64,000 nucleotides of DNA. Origin: Volvariella volvacea V23. Lineage: Eukaryota > Basidiomycota > Agaricomycetes > Agaricales > Pluteaceae. Below are positions 21,901 to 34,968 of the stretch, in pieces. The DNA lies in NCBI GenBank assembly GCA_000349905.1, contig KB722739.1:2192706-2256705 (forward strand), given 5' to 3'. Below the pieces are notes generated by a model, which ran no database searches, had not been told where the DNA came from, and saw only the letters and a list, made by a program, of their open reading frames with translations. The translations under genes were made by a program, and so were the position numbers. Within the stretch, counting starts at the first letter, position 1. The number at the start of each line of letters is the position of its first letter.

Positions 21901-24900
21901 AAAATGGGACCTTCTTCTGGGAGGACGACGCGGCCGAGTACATTGGAGATGATCGGGATGGATGGAGGGTTGAAGTGGAACCTCGAACAAAATGTTGTCA
22001 AATCCTCCAAAATCGGATCCATTGCAGAGCTGTGAAATGCGAACGGAACGTCGAGTAAAGAAGTCTTGCAGTGTGGCATGCTGTCGAGGCGTTGCTTCAA
22101 GGCGAGGAGGGAGTCAATAGTACCAGATAACACGGTATTGGAAACACTGTTGTAACAGGAAATGGTGATGCCTTCCCCAGCTGGGATATCATCCGGTCCC
22201 ATATTGACAACAAGCATTCCGGTAGACTGTAGGGGACATTTGGTAATCATTAGACGTGCTCGATGTGCGACGATGAGGAGTGCATCTCGAATGGACAAGA
22301 CACCTGCAGCTACAAGGGCAACGTATTCCCCAAGGCTAGACCGCTTTTGAGTGCGGCTGAAGGTAGGAAAAACGAGAAGACTAACCTGTGACCGGCAACT
22401 GCGACAGGTCGGATTCCCCAAAACTGCCATAAGCGCAGAAGTGCGTATCCTACGACAAACAAGGCAACTTGATATGATTCCATCTGCCCAGTCGGATTCA
22501 GGTTGACTTGCTCACAATGCGGCTTTATGATAGGGATGACTTCTGCATAGCTCTCCGCCCTCAAGATGGCGTTGCACGTATCCACATGATATCTGAATAC
22601 CGGGCAACTGCTGTATAAGGCACCGCCCATCCCAAGGTACTGGCTCCCTTGACCGGAAAAGAACATGACAACTTGAGACGTAGTCAGACCACCTTCGTAA
22701 ACCACCGCTGTTCTGAGCTTCTCGCGCAATTCCTGTCTGTTCCCTGCGAAAATCGCAATCCTAAAGTCGTATATTTGCCGACGTGCGATAGAGGTATATG
22801 AGAGATCGGTTAGGCGAACTTTCTGACCCTCTAAGGTATCAAACCATTGTAGATATCTCCTGCGAAGTTCTTCCACTGTCGTACGATCTCGTGCTGAGAG
22901 ACCGAATACATAGTGCATGTCTTCCGGATCGGGCTCGACCACCTTGCGTGGGACAAACTCCTCGATCAGGAGTGCACTATTTGAGCCAGATGCACCGAAA
23001 TTATTGAGCAGCGCTACTCGGGGCATTCCTTCGTGCGAAGGTTTCCATATTGTGGGTGAACCATCGATGACGATATGATCTGCCTCTAACGGCGGAATAG
23101 AATGATTGAGATTATGAAGCGAGATTTGGGGAGGGACGATACGATGGCGAAGCATAAGGAGAAGCTTCGCCAGCCCTGCTGCTCCGGAAGCTGCTTCCAG
23201 GTGCCCGATATTGGCCTTGATAGAAGTTATATGAAGCGGGTTGTCCGGATGCCGATTGCAGGAAAATATGCGTCTAATGCTCTCAACTTCTGTCGTATCT
23301 CCTGCCTGCGTGCCTGTTCCATGAGCCTCGACGACGTTGACGCGTTCGGGTGAGATCCCTGCACTGTTCAGCACGCGCCTGAATAGAGAAAGTTGCGTCG
23401 GTCCATGGGGGTGAGTGATAGAGGATGCCTCACCGCTCTGGTTGACTTCAGCAGCGCGGATGACCCCGAGAATGTTATCGCCGTCTCGGATTGCATCGGA
23501 AAGTCGCTTGAGGACAAACATTGCGCAGCCTTCACCACGAGCATATCCATCGGCAGAGATATCAAACGGCCTACATTGACCCGTGGGGCTTAGAAAATGA
23601 GCTCGATCCAATCCCAGAAACATCTGTCGTATGATCAGCCCCTCAGATCGCCCAGTAATTTAGGTCTTTCTTACATCAGGGCTAGAAATTACATTCACGC
23701 CACCCACCAGAGCCGCGTCACAATCCCCATTCATAAGGGCCCGTGCACCCTGATAAATAGCAACAGTCGATGACGAACAAGCTGTGTCGATCACAATTGA
23801 TGGACCGCCCAACTTCATGGCATAAGAAATGCGGCCGCTCAAGAATGACTTAAGGGTGCCTAAATTCAAGGTAAGGTAATTTGACAGGTGGCCACGCGGT
23901 CTAAACGCTTACCGGTACTATAATAAACGTCGATCTCGTTTCTAAGGTTCGCAATATAATCTTGCGTCGCGGCGCCAATGTAACACCCGAAGGCCTCAGG
24001 GCGAAAGGAAGGACTTGAGTTGGGGACATAGCCGGCATCTTCCAAGGCCTCGTAAGCCGCATGGAGAAGAACGCGTTGTTGGGGATCCATGGATTGAGCT
24101 TCGCGTGGGCTAATCTTGAAAAATCTGATCAATGATAGTTTGATTGACAGCTGCTTCAGTGTTCGCGAAGGACAAAACTGCGCACTTGTGATCAAATTGG
24201 TCGACATCATCAATGAAGTTTCCCATGCATGCTTTCATTGTTCTCTTCGGATTATGGCCGCTATTATATATAGAAACATTGAAACGACTCGACGGAATCT
24301 TGGGGTGAAACTCAGTCGCATTTGAAGGGAGACTTGGGTGATTGCTTTACCTGGGCGATTGTATTGAGACCATTCTCCAATAGTTCCCAGAGCTGTTTGG
24401 TGTCGTGCGCACCGGGAAGGTTGACAGCCATTCCAATGATAGCAATCGGTTCCTGTCTAAACTGAATTCTTTCGGAATGTGAGGACAAGACGGTTGAAAC
24501 GTCGAGAACGCTGATAGTATGAGGAATAAACGAATTCCCCAGATCCCTCGTTAACCCCGAACCAGGGCCAAAATTTAGCAACCGCACAGAGCAACCAGTG
24601 GGAACAGTCTCTTCGAACTTTTTGAGAACACTCGTCCATTGCACTGGGCGTGTCAGGAGCATATCCACCACTGTTTCAACGAGGGGGGTTTTGGTATCCC
24701 ATTTAGTTATGAGATCTCCTGTGATCGTCGACCGTAAAGGGACTACGATATCCGAACAGTTCGGGAAGCTGGTTCCTCGTGACGTGATGTCTTGGAGAAC
24801 CTGATTGCGCAGCGAGGTATAATGAATAGGAGCGTGATAAAGGGTGTCCACGGTGGTCTTGAGAACCGGTCCCGCTGAGAATTCTTCAGCAAAAGTAGCA

Positions 24901-25694
24901 AGCACGTGGGGCAATCCAGAAATAGAAACAGCATTATCGCTCATAACTGAAGTGATGTAAAGCGAAGCTGAAGCAGATTCCTGTCCCGGCGATCCGTGAG
25001 TAAGTTGGCTTAACCTTGCAGAGAATTGGTTCCTTGTTACCTTGCTAAAGGATTCAATAGCACCACGTGCGCTATCGGCTGACATCCCGAAGAAGACGAG
25101 GCTCCATGGTAAAGAACAATCCTTGGGTAGGCGCGCTGCTTCTAATTCACGTATACGAAATTGGTGACAACGAACGCCGATCCAAATGGCTAACCGAAAC
25201 ACCTCCACCGCTCGTGAGATATAGGAAATCGTCGAAGTTGAAGTCGCTACGATGCATGCTGGCAATATCCCTGAGGAGAACCCTAATACCTCGAGGCCTT
25301 GCTGGAAATGGCGATCGGGTGCATCACAAGATGACTGCAAGGGCCTCGTGGATATACGAACATCTTCCACATACGCAAGGTACCGTAAAGATTGGATCAA
25401 GAAAAGAGAGCACCCAGAAATTAAGGGGTTGTGCCGGTAACGGTCTGTGGACAACGAAAGCAAAGCGGCTTTGTCGTAAAAGTCTGCCAGATTCACGTTC
25501 AGGTGCCCGAGTTCTTCGATCGAAAGCGACGATAGTTCTTGGTGGAACGCTTCATGGCAAGCGGAAAGAAGCACAGAGCCTGCCGGTATTGACGCATCAC
25601 GAACGGCCTGTTGGATCACTTGTACAGATCGAGCAGCTGCAGTACCATGTCCAGAGAAGATGGGTACGTCGAGGGAGGCATTAGTGGGGGCCAT
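18991..25694 (-). CDS. Non-reducing iterative type I polyketide synthase (SAT-KS-AT-PT-ACP-ACP-TE)
   Basis: Builds an aromatic polyketide (orsellinic-acid-like product plausible) from acetyl/malonyl-CoA. Eight exons join in frame: 25694-24351, 24298-24186, 24124-23913, 23859-23675, 23623-22386, 22335-19595, 19547-19102, 19050-18991, giving about 2112 aa. SAT covers roughly 1-400, with GFSSG at 138-142 where active SAT domains have GxCxG. KS starts [15 protein letters not shown] (about 430), active site DTACSSS (Cys near 584), [11 protein letters not shown] and [25 protein letters not shown] and GHSLGEY (Ser near 1031). PT: RGHEFG (His near 1344) and [15 protein letters not shown]1 [10 protein letters not shown] (Ser near 1686); ACP2 [10 protein letters not shown] (Ser near 1799). 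[21 protein letters not shown] and GNHFQPF supply Ser, Asp and His. The order is that of basidiomycete orsellinate-type NR-PKSs. Product identity is inference. Confidence 0.94.
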
Positions 25695-25735
25695 TGCAGT
25701 ACAAGTGTGCTTCAGCGGTGAGATGTAGGTTGCAG

Positions 25736-25743
25736 CTTATATA
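25736..25743 (-). promoter_or_regulatory. TATA box of the PKS gene
   Basis: TATATAAG on the minus strand, about 40 bp before the PKS ATG at 25694. Confidence 0.5.
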
Positions 25744-28240
25744 GAATTTCTTAGGCTGGCTGCTTCCACGGCGGTCTACCTTGGAAGAATTCTCAGCAAG
25801 ATTCCTACTAGCTTTCCACAACCCTAGAATACAGGAGTGCCTCAACTCTGGACAGGGAGCCTTTGATCCGAGAACAGACACGTTCCATGGACGAGTTCAC
25901 GATTTGCTGAAGAGAGAAGTCGATGAACGGTTGAAGGCCCTCACAAAGCGACCCAGGGAAGGCAATTGCCGCTGATGCCTGTACATCCTGCACAGATTGT
26001 TGCCATGCAAAAACTCTGAGTTTATATCATCAAATTGGTTAAAAGCACTACAGGAAACTACAAGCTAATCCACTTACTTTCAGCTCTTCACTCAGAACAA
26101 GACCAAGAAGTGGTGAGGCCAAACAACAACAAAGAACGCGCGGACCTTTCGCGATTCTATCTCCGCGTTTAAACCAGCCCATCTGCACAATCCTAAAGCT
26201 TATGCGTTGACTTATGGTTCTACCCTTCCTATAAAGGGGTCGGAATATCTGCAATGCCCAAGCCTTTACCAAGGTAGTGTGTCGCTACTCTGGCTCTGAT
26301 ACTTTTCGCATAGCAAGCGGCCTGGGAAGTTGTTGACTATGGCTCTCGCCCTTGAGAAGGCAACGGTCGATGCTCGAGCTCGTGTAAAAGATTTTGGCAC
26401 ACATTCGCTAGCCAAACGTGGTGGGTGAGCAAGGTCCTGCGCAGATCTGTTGGCCGTTTGAAATTTGTGACCCACAAACACCTTCAAAATCCGAGCACCC
26501 ATGCCGTGCGTGTTTAGGTTATGTCCCACTTCGCATCCCGCCCGGCTTAAAATGCTATGACAGCGTTTTTGCAAGACCACCTTGTTATACTCTTTCACGA
26601 TCCTCTCCTGCAGAGATTGCACCATTTCTGTAGTCTGGTTCACGTGATCAGATTTCGACTACATACACTTCTGCGCACCCTTGCAAAATCCAAGGCTTTA
26701 TTGTTTCCTGTAGGCCACGCTGCTGCCTTTTCGAATGCAAATGATTCCTTCCGTTTCTTAAGCCTTCGATACCAGCTGTTACCGACTACATTCAGCCGCA
26801 GCAGTGTATTGCTTTTCGTATCCCTCGTAGGTACGGAGACACCCACAGGTGGACGCGTATAGAATTCTGCCGAGGTATGTTTGACTTCACTGGCGAACGC
26901 TCGCACAAAAACATGTCATTTGCGGTTGGTAATTGTACGAAATACTCATGAAAGCCTTGCTAATGCTTCCATGCAATCACATGATGGGCTCAAAGAATAG
27001 GACATGGAGTGTAATTGTGTAGCATACCGACACTCACGCTAATCACAGGGTGGATATCCAGAGGCAATCTAAATTATGACGAACTGACCTAGTCATAATT
27101 CCAGAGTCCTTAATAATCCAGAAAAATTTGTTATCCGAAGTGCGAAATGCTAGCATCTCGGACGACATGAGCGGATGTGATTTATGCAGGGTAAGGTGTT
27201 GGTTGCATCACTTCCAGGTGCACAGCTTCGGCCCCATTCAGTGTTGCAAATCTTGTGAAGCAGCTGTCTCCAAGTCTGGCATGATCTTTACTGATTATAC
27301 TCGGTGCACGGGCCGACAATATCATTGGGGTCAATCATGCGAATCCAGCGCACCCGCCTCTTGATTAACAATGCGAATGTCAACAGGGTTACCTCAACGG
27401 CTCGGCAAGAAGCATCGCACTTTATTGTAGGCTGAGATCTGTCTCGAGAAAAAGATTGACAGAGCCATGCACCAAGATCATCGCAGCAGGCGGATTGGAC
27501 CCTGTGATGCGATGGAAGAATGTACGGGTACGTAACGGGCTGCCATTGCCCAAGGAATAGCAAAATTCTCATCGGCTACATATCGGTGTTATCGCCCTCA
27601 GCAGTAAATTTTCGCTGCGAGCATGCTGAATTGGCTCAGAAGGGATTAGGTTGACCGGGCATCCCTCCAAACGTTGGGACAATGATGGCGCACCAGCATG
27701 ATTGTGGCACAACCGGTGACAGCAAATGCTGCAACATTCCCCCGACTCAGGTGCGCCTGTGACATTTGTGTGGGATGCTTAGGTCATCCTCACCTTGATT
27801 GCCGAGGAGGTGAGGACTGTTGGTTCGCGATCAAAACGCTTCTCTATCCTCACCCCCACATCAGCCAGAGACCAGGTCTAACGCAGTGTCACAGTTTCTT
27901 TATGGAAAGTCATCTCGACATGCTTGGCTTGGTCTGCTGTTATCGTCATTCATAACCGACTCTCGACTGGCCGGGTCTGCTCTCAATTGATCAAATCAAA
28001 CGTGGTCTTTCCTTTGTTTATTCGTACATTCTAGACGAAGCGAGCTTGCCGCTTTGCGTCATGTCGATCCGTGAGGTCCGGGAACTCGAATTATGGACCA
28101 AAGAATTCATGCACTGCCGAGGCAAACTCACATGAATGAGGTATCTCAGCAGCCGTCTACCGCTTGTCGCCAGCTGATGGGCTTATGTTGGACACAGAAC
28201 ATAATTGGTCTAACCTTGACGGACTCGGATGCTCGATGTC

Positions 28241-28248
28241 TATATAAC
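28241..28248 (+). promoter_or_regulatory. TATA box of the zinc-finger regulator
   Basis: TATATAAC, 43 bp before the ATG at 28291. Confidence 0.45.
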
Positions 28249-28290
28249 TTCACCCGAATCTTACTCTCCTCAAATCCCTACCCTTTCTAC

Positions 28291-31200
28291 GATGGCTAAT
28301 TCCCCTTACCCTGCAATCCCCGTAACGGGTGCTCCCCGAACTTTGATTGACCTGAAGGCCAACGGAGAAGTTAGTAGAATGCGCAATCACAGAGGTATGT
28401 ACTCCCTTCATCATATGAAAGTGGAGTTAAGGATGATTTGCATCCAGGCAACATGCCATCTCTTCCTCAAACCAAATATTGCACGTTATGCCCCGCAAAA
28501 TTCACTCGGACGACTCACTTGAATAGGCATCTCCGTTCACGTAAGTCGACAACTTTCTTCACGACGAGCACTAGAGGAGTAACGTTGGTATAGATACGAA
28601 CGAACGTTTGCACCGTTGCAACGTAAGTCAAGACTTGCGTCAAGCGTACTCAGCTTATTCGGTGGACATAGACATGCAGTGCTGAATTTACCCGGAGTGA
28701 CCTCCTAACACGGCACAAGAGGACTTGTGGGGACTCGTGAGTCAAGTCCTATCTCCGCTTGTCCCATTTCATATTGATTACATCACAGTGCTAATGCCAA
28801 CCGTTCAAGGCGAAAGTCATGTCAGGTGTGTGAACTTGTCGCTGTTCGGTTAGCAATAGCATTTACTCTTTGACAGGCTTGCGCAGAATCGAAAGTCAAA
28901 TGCAACTTGCAATACCCATGCTCAAAATGCTCTTCTCGTGGCAAGGAGTGCATCTTCATCAACGATCCAGAGGCTTCACGAAACAAGCGAAATGCCAAGA
29001 AGGCACAGCGTACAACCTCGCCCAATTCATCATCAGAAGGTGTCTCGCTACCTGTGTTATCAGCAACATCACACCCCTCTTTCAGCATCTCCCCCGCTTC
29101 CCCTCTCTCATCGAATTCTATCGCTACCTCGCCCGCTCGGTTAGAGAGCGGCTTTTCCACGCTGATATCCTCCGCCTCCTCGTCCTCATCTAGCTCCTCA
29201 CCTAGAACGGACTTCTTCGAAACGCGGAACGACGTACCATATGACCTCGAACTAGACACGCTGACGCTTGACACCCAACTCAATCAAATATTTTCGACTT
29301 CCACGTTCGATCCCTTCCTGGATCAGTCGTTTTCACCCTGTTCCACCCAACCTCAGATGAACGATTTCACATGGGTAGAAGGGGGAAATACCTACTATCC
29401 TGGGTACAGTGACGATGGGTTTGCGCTCCCTCCCAACGAACCACTGGTACCACCCCCGGTTGACTACCAAAACAACCAGCTACTCGGAAGCATGATGATT
29501 AATCAAGTCCCTTCTTCACAAGCGATACGCAGTTCCCCGTCCTCTTCTGCTTTAGGAACGCTACCGAGGATAAGCCAGTATGGGGAACCAACAGCGGCGG
29601 AATTAGAACATTACCGTGCGTTGGTCTATCACGTTCCGAGCGTATTTGGGAGCTGTTGTTGATTACTTTCCTTTTCCGCCATTGCTGTTTTACGGATGTC
29701 GCGATAACTTATTGTCCTGCTAGTCTATTCATTCATATCAGAATTTTCTTTGCAAGTACCTGTGATACACCCGTCAACTTGGCAGGTTGAAGGAAAGCCT
29801 TTTTATTTGATTCGTGCTATGCAGGCTTGTGGCGCGACATTTGCACAAACACGTACTGCGCAGAACTTCGTGTCCGATGTCTTGCTCTCGTCTCGGGATG
29901 CTCTGATGTTTGAAGTTGTGAGTCACATACCGACAAGCCCAAAAAGGGTAACTTGTAAGGCGCTGACCGCATTACCTACGCTCTAGGCAAAGAACTCCTC
30001 GGACTTCGGTGAAAATGTGAATGTACTTCTTTCGCTTGTGCTCCTGCAATCCATCGGTCTCTTCCACCAAAAGGTCGACCAACGGCGACTATACAGTGTG
30101 TACCATAGCATGCTCGTTACGGTGAGATGTCGTGAAGGCACCAACGTTGACCCGAAGCATTGATTTGGACCTCGCCTTGTCCTTGTTTGTTGTCAGGTTA
30201 TTCGGCGGTCGGGTCTTTTAGACTATATTGGGACATGGCTTCCACCAGACCTCTCCGACCCTCACACACTGGATATAGCTTGGAGAGGTTGGATCAGTTA
30301 CGAAACAATCAAACGGTAAGTTGGTAGTGAACATACCTTTCTTGCCTTCCTTTCCTTCCCCTAAGCTTTTCATATCCACCCGTGTCCGCGGGGCTCGGTC
30401 TTGTCCACAAACGTCACGCTGATCGGCGCCCACGTCGTTGACAGGGCTCTATGGCTATCTTATCTCCATGACTGCATCCAGTGCATGAACTTTGCTACTC
30501 CCCCGACATATCTCCCCGAGGAGTTCGACAACGTTCCCCTTCCCTGTGACGATACAGCCTGGAAAGCTAATAGCTCCCGGGGATGGGCTGACGTTCTTCC
30601 CTCCGGTCACCAAAATGCACCACTAGCTGCTTCGGGTTCGGCCTCGACACGTATCACCGGCGTCAGAATGCAGCATGCCCTCAGTATGCTACGCGAAAAT
30701 CACTTACAAAGCATCATAATGCCGCTCAATCCGTTCGCCCAATTTGTCCTTATCCACACCGTCCTACGGGACCTTTACACCTCCCAGGTGGATCTTCCCG
30801 GTGCCACCATCTCTGGTTCATTAAGCGATGCAACATCGCCACCAGCGCCTAACTCGGTGTCGGGCCTAGGCCTAGGGATAAACCGGAACCGTTATCAATT
30901 CAATAACGATGACATCGCTAACAGGAATATGGATGGAATGATGAATAACGACGCTACCTTCGTAATACAACGTGCTTTGCAAAATTGGCTGCACATCTGG
31001 CTTTCTAGTCCAGAAACGGCTCAACTTACGGGAACCTTGGTTGATGGGGTGCCAGTAGTTTACGATGCTATGCCGTACTACTGGCTTGCGCAGGCTTCCT
31101 TGATCACCATTCAAGGTAATATAGCACAAGGAGGTGTACATGGAACTGTTCATGGCAGTAACCGTGGCGTCGGAGGAAGTGGGAGAAGGTTTTGCGAGGG

Positions 31201-31456
31201 CCTAAGCCCAGAGGGGAGATTCAGACTCATGAAAGATTGGTTGGAGCGTATCAAGGTGTTCATACGTGGGGGTTCTCAGGTTCCAAATCATCTCTGGGAG
31301 GAGTTGGTTCAAATACTTGTTAAAGTGGAACGGGAGGACCGCCAGGTAAGGATGCCCTCAGGGTTGCTCTCGTTTGGGAGCGGAGCTGCCGCACAGTTGG
31401 GAGTCTCTTTGATGGGGTCAGTCTATGGCGATGGCCTATTGGGCTACTACCCTTGA
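28291..31456 (+). CDS. Transcription factor with C2H2 fingers and a Zn2Cys6 cluster
   Basis: Likely sequence-specific nuclear regulator. The N-terminus is on short exons: MANSPYPAIPVTGAP..., then KYCTLCPAKFTRTTHLNRH (C2H2 finger, about 28466-28539), then HRCNTCSAEFTRSDLLTRH ending in RTC (C2HC-type finger, split by an intron at about 28623-28672). Next comes SRRKSCQACAESKVKC...CSKCSSRGKECIF (28808-28976), a Cys pattern C-x2-C-x6-C-x5-C-x2-C-x6-C matching the fungal binuclear zinc cluster. A Ser-rich linker follows (to about 29620). Then a fungal-specific TF middle homology region: VPVIHPSTWQVEGKPF, FVSDVLLSSRDALMFEV, LLDYIGTWLPPDLSDPHT, ALWLSYLHDCIQCMNF. It ends at 31456. Exon joins around 29610-29750 are uncertain. 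Lying divergently next to the PKS, it could control that gene (inference). Confidence 0.88.
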
Positions 31457-32431
31457 TTATCGGCGGGCCAAGACTGTGCTATTTTCTCTTATCTACTCTA
31501 TTCCCTTTGCATGGTGTGTTCGCCTTCACTACGACGCTTTGTACCATAGTACCATAGACGCGCTCAGTTGATCTCTTGTTGTATTAGTATGCTATAACTT
31601 ATTTGCTATTGAGAATAGGCCCTCACACATATGTCGTATATGAGACGAAAAATTCAATACTTGATATCTATCGTAGGATTTAATTTGATAGAATGAAGTT
31701 CCATCTTGCTTCGCCCGCAATAACTCCTAATCGCTTGCTTCAGACCACCCGAGCCTTCGGCACTCCTTGACCACTGAGTGATCCCAACTGTGGATCACCA
31801 CGGCTTAACGACGAAGTACACGAGCCTGAACATAAGCAAGTGTGTCCACGGGCTTTCGTAGGTGTGGATGGAACAGATGCCGAGGGATAGTGAGCTTACT
31901 CACTTCCAAGCCGCACTTTACAGTGTGATAATGGGGATGGCGTTGCGAACTTGCAATCGTACCTAGAGCACCTGATTTCAGTGCAATCGGGCGCCCTTAC
32001 GACTCGTGATGTGTTGGAAGAGAGGGGTAAGTCCTTGGCGAGATATTCGCTGGGATAATAATAGTGGGGGTATATTAACAACTACTAAAGCAACCAAAAG
32101 TTAGGAAGTCCAAGTTGTAGAGACACGATGAGCCCCACGAGGACGCAGACACAGACCCTGGCCGCAAGGCGAGACGGGCTGCCTGCGAGCGCAGTTCATG
32201 TTGGGTTCGGTGAACGCCGACCTACAGCATCAACACAGCTACCTCCAGCCTGGATCATGAACAAGTATCATCGGAGGAATAGCTAAATGGCATTTCCTTC
32301 CTCCACCGATACCTTGAATTGGTCGCTGTTGTGCGTGCCCCCGAGTCGCCGACCTTATTAAGCAGACCTCCATGGTACGTCATTGTTCTCACAGCCAACC
32401 TTATCGTCGTCCGTCAAACTTGTGCTTGATT
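31457..32431. other. Intergenic, regulator to GFA gene
   Basis: No convincing gene or repeat seen; only ORFs of about 60 codons. Confidence 0.5.
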
Positions 32432-33261
32432 ATGCCTGTCGAACTCAAAGGTAGCTGCCATTGCGGTGCTGTCAAGTTTTCTCTGCTCTCGAGCACCCCA
32501 GTTCCCTACCAGGTTTGTCCCTCTCGCTGGATCAGGGGCGAGCTGCAACGGATTGATGGCTGAATTATGACCTCGTACAGCTGTGTCTTTGCTCGATCTG
32601 TCGCAAGGTCGGCGGTGTTGGAGGTTCTATTAACCTTGGTGGGCACAGCAGTACACTCAAGGTTGAGGGCAAAGAACACATCAGGTATGGTAATACCTAA
32701 TAGACGTTGGTGCTTCTCGTGGTCCGCCCCTCTCGCCTTCATACCTGGCTCTCCCGCAGACCTCGCTTGAGGCCAACTGTTTCGAGTGTTCTAAATTGGG
32801 GCTGATACTTTGTATTACCCCCGAATAGCGTCTACAAAGCGGTGCTAAATCGAGGCACGCCCCAAGAAACAATTGCATCATCCGAGAGGAACTTCTGCTC
32901 CAAATGCTCAAGCATGTTGTGGCTGTATGACGAGGCATGGTGAGTGCCATCACCACGCACTCTCTTCAATTGTAAAGTAAGCGAGTACTCAATGTCGGGC
33001 GAAAGGCCCGAACTCATTCATCCCTTCGCTTCTGCGATTGATGAGCCCGAGCTTGAGGCTCCAGAAACTCTCGTAAGTCATGAGAATCCCTCGCTTGAGC
33101 ACGGTGCTGACTCACATTTACTTTGCTTCTAGGTTTGCATCAAATTAGACTCCAAGCCAGATTATGTCCGTCTACCCGAAGGCTCCAAGAAAGTGTACAA
33201 GAACTATGGTCCAGATTCATTAGAAGGATGGCACAAGAAGAATGGCTTGTTTGTTGAATGA
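32432..33261 (+). CDS. GFA/CENP-V domain protein (glutathione-dependent formaldehyde-activating-like)
   Basis: Small zinc enzyme of the GFA fold, thought to act on glutathione thiol adducts. The start at 32432 gives MPVELKGSCHCGAVKF, and the first exon ends at 32512. Next exon: LCLCSICRKVGGVGGS and KVEGKEHI (about 32580-32683). Then VYKAVLNRGTPQETIASS with FCSKCSSMLWLYDEA (32829-32940). Then EYSMSGERPELIHPFASAID. The last exon (33133-33261) is CIKLDSKPDYVRLPEGSKK...GWHKKNGLFVE. The zinc-binding Cys sets SCHC, LCSIC and CSKC are all present. Length about 175 aa, usual for the family. The exon junction near 32979 is the least certain. No evident operon-like partner; it lies 1 kb from the regulator. 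Confidence 0.87.
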
Positions 33262-34968
33262 AGGAGACGTGTATCGATATCAATATCAGATGGGTTGTGG
33301 AAGCGACTATCGCGAGTTCATGTGGTCACCTAGATTCACCCAAACTCAGAAGTGTGCATGATGTCGCTATTTTGAGCAAGCATCGTTGTCCAAGTGATTC
33401 GAAGCAGAACACGGGAGCCGACGTTCAAGTCTTGGAATTAGACCATCACTATCGCCAACTGTGGCCGGCGGCGCGGCTTGCAGTACTCCGGGTCTGTCTT
33501 CGTCTGTTGAGCTAGCGGCGGGACTACCCTGGTTCGTCGTAGTGCTCCAACACACGTCGACGGTTAGCGCCATCAAGGAACTCAAGCCATATCATCTGCT
33601 GTGTTCCTTACCCGGGTTCGTTGAGCTTCGACACAATGATGAGTTCCCAATTTGCTATGGACAGAACACGACCATCAGCACGATCGAAATAGCTCTGCTT
33701 TGCTGTAGCACTGTGCTTGTGTGTTGCACCATGCGCTTATTGTAATATCATTGATGTGCGAGGCATTGGAATTAGCCTTTCATCTCTTGTGAGCTCCCCT
33801 GTCGCCATGACGGATGTTTCGTTAATCTCTAACAAGAATGAAGATCTTAATACGGCGTGGACAAAGACTGCATTAGAGAGTTTGTGTCACACAGCGTTGG
33901 GGTTCTTGGCTAGCGACTCGCTTCGCCTGATGATTGCGCTGGCAAGTCTCCACAACTTCTAATAGCCCCCGAGACCTCGTGCTGTCCCAACTCGTTAGTT
34001 TTGAAAGTGAATACTAAATGGAGAGTCAGTCATGCGAAGTGCGAATCATTTGATTCGTCTTGAGCAGTTGTTGAGCCGGGTTTCCTGGTTCAGGAACAAT
34101 TCACTTTCAAGCGCGGCGGCCCAGTAGCGAAGCGCGGTTAAGAAAAAGGAGGCTGCGCCCCCCATCAATACAGAAAAATTTAGCGCCTGTGCGTGGATTT
34201 TTGTTGTTAGCAACATTCCCCCGAGGTAGCCTATGCGATTTACGCTGGTGGGAACATTGAAAACTTCGTAAAGTGGGGCTCTCGAGTATTTGAATATAGT
34301 CCATCCCAGCGCTTCCAATATTATCTGCGTATCAAAAGACGTGAGCAACATGAGCTGAAAATACTATATCCGTTATTAGCAGTTAGCAGTTACGGGGCGG
34401 AGTAAAGAACTCGAGGAAGGACGGTTTACCACAGGAAACTTAGATTCAACGCGAGCCTGTGATACCAATGCGCAATAATAGCCTTCGCGTATCCTACCCG
34501 ATGGCCATCACCCTCGTCAACCACGGTAGCCTCGCGTCACTGCCGTGCCGCAACTGGGGTGACGAGTCTAGCGACGGGATAATCATGAAGAGTTCTAGCT
34601 TCAAATGGTCATGGAAGAACTCACAACTAGCTTGGGGTTTACCTGGTTCCAGTGGAGCTCAAGTCGAAGGTAGGGACCGATTCCTACCGCGGCTTGTGTG
34701 ATCGATTGATATGACTATCGCAAAAGTACGTCCATCACCGACGGCAAGATCATCCGTGGGTTGATTTCGCGCGGTTAGGCGGATTACTAAAGCCTGGAAG
34801 CCTATTAGTGCTGGACGAGCGGCAAACAGACGCGAGATAAGACGCTAGTTGTAGTGGATGTAAATAGACATCGGAAGGAATCGCCAACAGGCCTTGATCG
34901 TGTTAAGTCCTTGAATAATGAGAATAGCTATCAGAGTCAATGAGGCCAGATTGACAAAACACGTTGTG
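33262..34968. other. Intergenic, GFA gene to tRNA-Ala 1
   Basis: About 1.7 kb. ORFs of 60-101 codons only (largest 34046-34351 minus, hydrophobic in parts); none recognisable. No repeats noticed. Confidence 0.45.

Larger units (their letters stand above)
25695..28290. other. Long intergenic stretch between the PKS and the regulator
   Basis: Divergent promoter space of the PKS (minus) and the zinc-finger gene (plus), 2.6 kb. ORFs of 60-125 codons occur on both strands (largest 26266-26643 minus), none with a recognisable domain or plausible exon continuation. No repeats or transposon ends noticed. It may hold an unrecognised small gene or decayed sequence. Confidence 0.45.

Noticed and set aside
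26266..26643. 125-codon minus ORF in the PKS-regulator gap
   Set aside because: No recognisable domain, no splice partners, no sign of codon bias.
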